Shown here: one piece after another, positions 6,226 through 8,163 of the stretch | Position numbering within the stretch: position 1 is the first letter of the stretch | Layout of the letters: the number at the start of each line of letters is the position of its first letter | From: Chthonomonas sp. UBA6659 | GTDB lineage: Bacteria; Armatimonadota; Fimbriimonadia; Fimbriimonadales; Fimbriimonadaceae | Assembly (NCBI GenBank): GCA_002455425.1 | Contig: DKKT01000091.1 | Coordinates: 70,345 to 78,507, forward strand | DNA: 8,163 nt | Direction: 5' to 3' | Notes under the pieces: generated by a model | Seen by the model: the letters and a program-made list of their open reading frames with translations, nothing else | Databases searched by the model: none | What the model was told of the DNA's origin: nothing | Position numbers and translations under genes: made by a program

Positions 6226-6372
6226 CCCCCTCCGCGCCAACAGGTACCCCTATGCTAGGCAAAAAGGTAGAAGGCGCCTATCTTGGGCAGGTGTACATGT
6301 AGCAAATGATGCGGAGCGGAACCACAATCGGGAAGGGTCCATTCGGATTCGACAAGTTGTCGTTTCGATTCC

Positions 6373-6400
6373 GCAGCGAAGCTGCCTGGTCCCAGCTTCG
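6373..6400 (+). promoter_or_regulatory. Two mutually exclusive hairpins in the speD leader
   Basis: GCAGC (6373-6377) can pair with GCTGC (6381-6385) over a GAA loop. Alternatively, CGAAGCTG (6377-6384) can pair perfectly with CAGCTTCG (6393-6400) over an 8-base loop. The two share bases 6377 and 6381-6384, so only one can form. This is the geometry of an attenuator or translational switch. No U-run follows, so control of translation would be more likely than termination. Confidence 0.4.
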
Positions 6401-6455
6401 TCGTAAGGTCGGGTTTCTCCCGTCGACTCTGTTCGGCGGCTCCGGCATGGTCACT

Positions 6456-6462
6456 AGGAGGG
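6456..6462 (+). promoter_or_regulatory. Ribosome binding site deciding the TTG start of speD
   Basis: AGGAGGG is the strongest Shine-Dalgarno in the window. It ends 8 bases before TTG 6471, and no ATG or GTG is available at that spacing. It therefore fixes an N terminus well upstream of the usual SpeD start. Confidence 0.8.
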
Positions 6463-6470
6463 AAACTTGA

Positions 6471-7076
6471 TTGTCCAACACGCTCCTGATCGTTAGCGCT
6501 GCCGTTTTCGCGGCCGTTGTCCCCTTCACTGGAGTCGCACGCACCCCTTGGTGGCGACGGTTCTTCGACAAGTTCAAGCGCGATGCCGCGGTCCTGCCCC
6601 CTGCCGTCACGAACGAGGCGGGCTGGACGCTGATCCACTGCGATGACCCCGATGCGTTTCGAGAGTGGCTCGGGCGGGACGAAGAGGGCTTGCCGTACAA
6701 AGACGGCGAAGAACCCTCTCTGGGCTCGCACCTGCTCGTGGAGCTGTACGGGTGCGACCAAGATGCGCTCAAGCTCGAGCGTTCGGTCGGCTGCGCGATG
6801 CGCGAGGCCGCCGACGCGAGTTTGGCGACGGTGGTGGCGGAGTCGTTTCACGAGTTCAAGCCGTACGGCGTCTCGGGTGCGGTGATCATCCAGGAATCGC
6901 ACTACACCATCCATACATGGCCTGAGCACGGGTATGCCGCGGTCGATCTTTTCTACTGCGGCGGCACGGTTCACGTCCATAAGGCGGTCGACGTCTTGAT
7001 CGAGCGCTTCAAGCCGACCAGGCTGAAGTTCCTCGTCGTGCGGCGCGGCATCCAGAGCGAAGTCGGTCGTTCGTGA
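6471..7076 (+). CDS. speD: S-adenosylmethionine decarboxylase proenzyme family, with N-terminal extension
   Basis: A 201-residue pyruvoyl-dependent decarboxylase, expected to convert S-adenosylmethionine to decarboxylated SAM for spermidine synthesis. The catalytic core starts at GSHLLVELYGCD (85-96). Self-cleavage should occur between E142 and S143 in ESHYTIHTWPEHGYAAVDLF, leaving S143 as the pyruvoyl group. H148 (+5) and C163 (+20, FYCGG) sit at exactly the spacing of Ser63/His68/Cys83 in the Thermotoga maritima enzyme, the class 1B type. Usual class 1B proteins are about 120-130 residues. The first 84 residues here are extra: a hydrophobic stretch (4-20), a basic WWRRFFDKFKRD segment (27-38) and an acidic region. 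The TTG start is set by AGGAGGG 8 bases upstream; the first internal Met (110) is inside the core. A terminator follows 10 bases after the stop. The fold also includes ornithine and arginine decarboxylases that arose from SpeD, so the substrate is probable, not proven. Confidence 0.92.
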   Translation: MSNTLLIVSAAVFAAVVPFTGVARTPWWRRFFDKFKRDAAVLPPAVTNEAGWTLIHCDDPDAFREWLGRDEEGLPYKDGEEPSLGSHLLVELYGCDQDALKLERSVGCAMREAADASLATVVAESFHEFKPYGVSGAVIIQESHYTIHTWPEHGYAAVDLFYCGGTVHVHKAVDVLIERFKPTRLKFLVVRRGIQSEVGRS

Positions 7077-7086
7077 GCGTCACCAG

Positions 7087-7118
7087 GCCCCCTCGCTTTC
7101 AAGCGAGGGGGCTTTTTT
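7087..7118 (+). terminator. Rho-independent terminator of speD
   Basis: GCCCCCTCGC (7087-7096) and GCGAGGGGGC (7103-7112) form a perfect 10-base-pair stem. A TTTCAA loop separates the arms and can add two more pairs. Six T follow at once (7113-7118). It separates speD from the ribosomal protein operon. Confidence 0.95.
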
Positions 7119-7135
7119 CGTCACCGCGCCACGGG

Positions 7136-7165
7136 TTGACAGTCGACCTTCCACGAAGCTATAAT
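7136..7165 (+). promoter_or_regulatory. Consensus sigma-70 promoter of the rpsL operon
   Basis: TTGACA (7136-7141) and TATAAT (7160-7165) are both perfect consensus boxes with an 18-base spacer. Transcription should begin near 7172, giving a leader of about 164 bases before rpsL. This is the strongest promoter in the window, fitting a ribosomal protein operon. Confidence 0.92.
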
Positions 7166-7264
7166 GATCGTTCGGCGCAGGGATCTGCGGATACCCGCCG
7201 CAATGACGCTTAGGAGGCGAATCGAGTCCACCCGACTTGGTCAGAGAAGTTTCGAACCGTTTCG

Positions 7265-7298
7265 AAGGCCCCTTAGCGTGAATTGCGAGAGGGGCTTT
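7265..7298 (+). promoter_or_regulatory. Hairpin in the rpsL leader
   Basis: AAGGCCCCT (7265-7273) can pair along its full length with AGGGGCTTT (7290-7298), with one G-U pair, over a 16-base loop. Just upstream, TTTCGAA is repeated at 7250-7256 and 7260-7266. A full AGGAGG (7212-7217) with no start codon at a suitable distance also lies in the leader. The hairpin ends 37 bases before the rpsL start and could be a site for autogenous control or a weak attenuator. The trailing T-run is only three long. Confidence 0.45.
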
Positions 7299-7335
7299 GT
7301 TGTGAACGGGCCGAAGCGTTAGATTTGAGGAACGA

Positions 7336-7716
7336 ATGCCGACAGTCAATCAATTGGTTCGCAAGGGGCGACAGACCCCAAAGGTGAAATCGAAGTCGCC
7401 GGCGCTGAAGCAGAATCCGTTCAAGCGTGGCGTTTGCACGGTCGTCCGCACGATGACCCCGAAGAAGCCGAACTCGGCGATGCGCAAGGTCGCCCGCGTG
7501 CGGTTGACGAACGGCATCGAAGTCACGGCCTACATTCCGGGTGAGAAGCACAATTTGCAGGAGCACTCGGTCGTGCTCGTCCGAGGCGGTCGTGTGAAGG
7601 ACCTGCCCGGCGTGCGCTACCACATTGTGCGCGGCACCCAGCAGACGGCGGGGACCGAAAATCGCAAGCAGGGCCGAAGCAAGTACGGAACGAAGCGGCC
7701 GAAAGCACCGAAGTAA
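7336..7716 (+). CDS. rpsL: 30S ribosomal protein S12
   Basis: A 126-residue protein, near the usual 124, starting MPTVNQLVRKGR with GAGG 5 bases before the ATG. S12 lies at the decoding centre of the small subunit and monitors codon-anticodon pairing. The universal loops are intact: TPKKPNSAMRKVARVRLTNG (41-60), GEKHNLQEHSVVLVRGGRVK (69-88) and DLPGVRYH (89-96). Lysines 43 and 88, where substitutions give streptomycin resistance in many bacteria, are wild type. D89 is the residue that is methylthiolated in Escherichia coli. The C-terminal tail RSKYGTKRPKAPK is typical. It is first in the operon and is followed 21 bases later by rpsG, the conserved str-operon order. Confidence 0.98.
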   Translation: MPTVNQLVRKGRQTPKVKSKSPALKQNPFKRGVCTVVRTMTPKKPNSAMRKVARVRLTNGIEVTAYIPGEKHNLQEHSVVLVRGGRVKDLPGVRYHIVRGTQQTAGTENRKQGRSKYGTKRPKAPK

Positions 7717-7737
7717 ACCAAGGAACCAAGCAAACCT

Positions 7738-8163
7738 ATGCCGAGAAAAGGACCAGCCGAAAAGCGCACCGTGGCTCCCGACCCGATTTATGGCTCGGAG
7801 ACGATTCAGCGCTTCATCAATCGCCTGATGCTCGATGGCAAGAAGGCGATCAGCGAGAAGATCTTCTACACCGCCCTGTCCATCGCCGAGGAGAAGACCG
7901 GCGCGGGCGGCCTCGAAGTGTTCGAGAAGGCGATGGCGAACGTCATGCCGGCCGTCGAAGTCCGGCCCCGACGCGTCGGCGGCCAGACGTACCAGGTGCC
8001 GATGGAGGTCCGACCGGGCCGACGCCGCACCCTGGCCTTTCGCTGGCTCATCGGCAACGCTCGCAAGCGATCGGGCAAGTCGATGATCGACAAGCTGTCC
8101 GCGGAGCTGGTTGACGCGTTCAACGGCACCGGCGCCAGCATCAAGAAGCGCGAAGACACCCAC
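7738..8163 (+). CDS. rpsG: 30S ribosomal protein S7, N-terminal part (3' truncated)
   Basis: The first 142 residues of a protein that is usually about 156 long; the frame is open to the window end. S7 is a primary assembly protein that binds the 3' major domain of 16S rRNA and lines the E site. Diagnostic segments are FINRLMLDGKKAISEKIFY (26-44), PAVEVRPRRVGGQTYQVPME (71-90), RWLIGNARKRSGKSM (102-116) and the terminal KKREDTH (136-142). ATG 7738 gives the normal N terminus, MPRKGPAEKR. The ribosome site is modest, with AGGA at 7721-7724, 13 bases upstream, so coupling to rpsL translation is plausible. fusA or tuf would be expected next, outside the window. Confidence 0.97.
   Translation, partial: MPRKGPAEKRTVAPDPIYGSETIQRFINRLMLDGKKAISEKIFYTALSIAEEKTGAGGLEVFEKAMANVMPAVEVRPRRVGGQTYQVPMEVRPGRRRTLAFRWLIGNARKRSGKSMIDKLSAELVDAFNGTGASIKKREDTH

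Larger units (their letters stand above)
6234..6470 (+). promoter_or_regulatory. Long structured 5' leader of speD
   Basis: About 237 bases separate the predicted transcription start from the speD start codon, far more than translation needs. The first part can fold as an outer helix, GTACCCCT (6244-6251) with AGGTGTAC (6289-6296), seven of eight paired. This encloses AAGGTAG (6264-6270) paired with CTATCTT (6278-6284). A 16-codon frame (ATG 6252, TAG 6300-6302) spans that helix. Further down are the symmetrical CGACAA-G-TTGTCG (6350-6362) and two mutually exclusive hairpins at 6373-6400. I do not recognise a named riboswitch class. The pairings were found by eye. Confidence 0.45.

Noticed and set aside
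6140..6406. 88-codon plus-strand frame across the G-rich promoter
   Set aside because: It has a non-ATG start, no ribosome site, and runs through the -35/-10 boxes; its Gly run is just the G tract.
7203..7322. 39-codon frame in the rpsL leader
   Set aside because: No Shine-Dalgarno before its ATG and an Arg-rich composition expected by chance; leader structure explains the region better.
7273..8163. 296-codon open frame on the minus strand
   Set aside because: It lies antisense to rpsL and rpsG, which are unmistakable; its Arg/Leu-rich translation is the usual shadow of GC-rich codons.

Overview
This is a GC-rich bacterial window with dense, mostly monocistronic genes. It contains convergent and divergent pairs, textbook sigma-70 type promoters and one clean intrinsic terminator. 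The left edge is the C-terminal third of a class II fumarase/aspartase enzyme, and the right edge is the start of a ribosomal protein operon (rpsL-rpsG). The mix of a Tat-exported Gfo/Idh/MocA oxidoreductase, an exported FGE-sulfatase-fold protein, multi-zinc-ribbon proteins of unknown role and a small secreted Gly/Ala-rich protein suggests Armatimonadota (Fimbriimonas-like) or, less likely, Planctomycetota. This placement is inferred from gene style only; no phylogenetic marker was compared.

Layout. 1-449 (+): end of a fumarase/aspartase superfamily lyase. 545-1921 (+): a 458-residue protein with eight CxxC knuckles, an acidic run and a proline decapeptide repeat. 1968-3350 (+): a Tat-signal Gfo/Idh/MocA dehydrogenase. 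3398-4513 (-): a TPR protein with one zinc ribbon and four C-terminal membrane helices, convergent with the dehydrogenase. 4514-4684: a divergent control region with a good minus-strand promoter and two dyads. 4685-5464 (+): an exported FGE-sulfatase-domain protein. 5461-5982 (-): a small secreted protein; the two genes converge so tightly that they share the bases CTAG as stop codons. 5983-6470: nearly 500 bases without a clear gene. This stretch holds palindromes, a promoter whose 17-base spacer is G8-A-G8, and a long structured leader. 6471-7076 (+): a pyruvoyl-dependent S-adenosylmethionine decarboxylase (speD family) with a long N-terminal extension carrying a hydrophobic segment. 7087-7118: terminator. 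7136-7165: consensus promoter for rpsL (7336-7716) and rpsG (7738 to the window end).

How the genes relate. No pathway unites the window. The genes of known role are central metabolism (fumarase/aspartase), polyamine synthesis (speD) and translation (rpsL, rpsG). Around them lie exported or membrane accessory proteins with no assigned role. The most striking signal is the speD control region. A -35/-10 pair is separated only by a near-pure guanine tract of the ideal length, the architecture known from phase-variable promoters such as Neisseria porA. It is followed by about 237 bases of foldable leader and a TTG start with the strongest Shine-Dalgarno in the window. The encoded SpeD is itself atypical, and no spermidine synthase gene is visible here.
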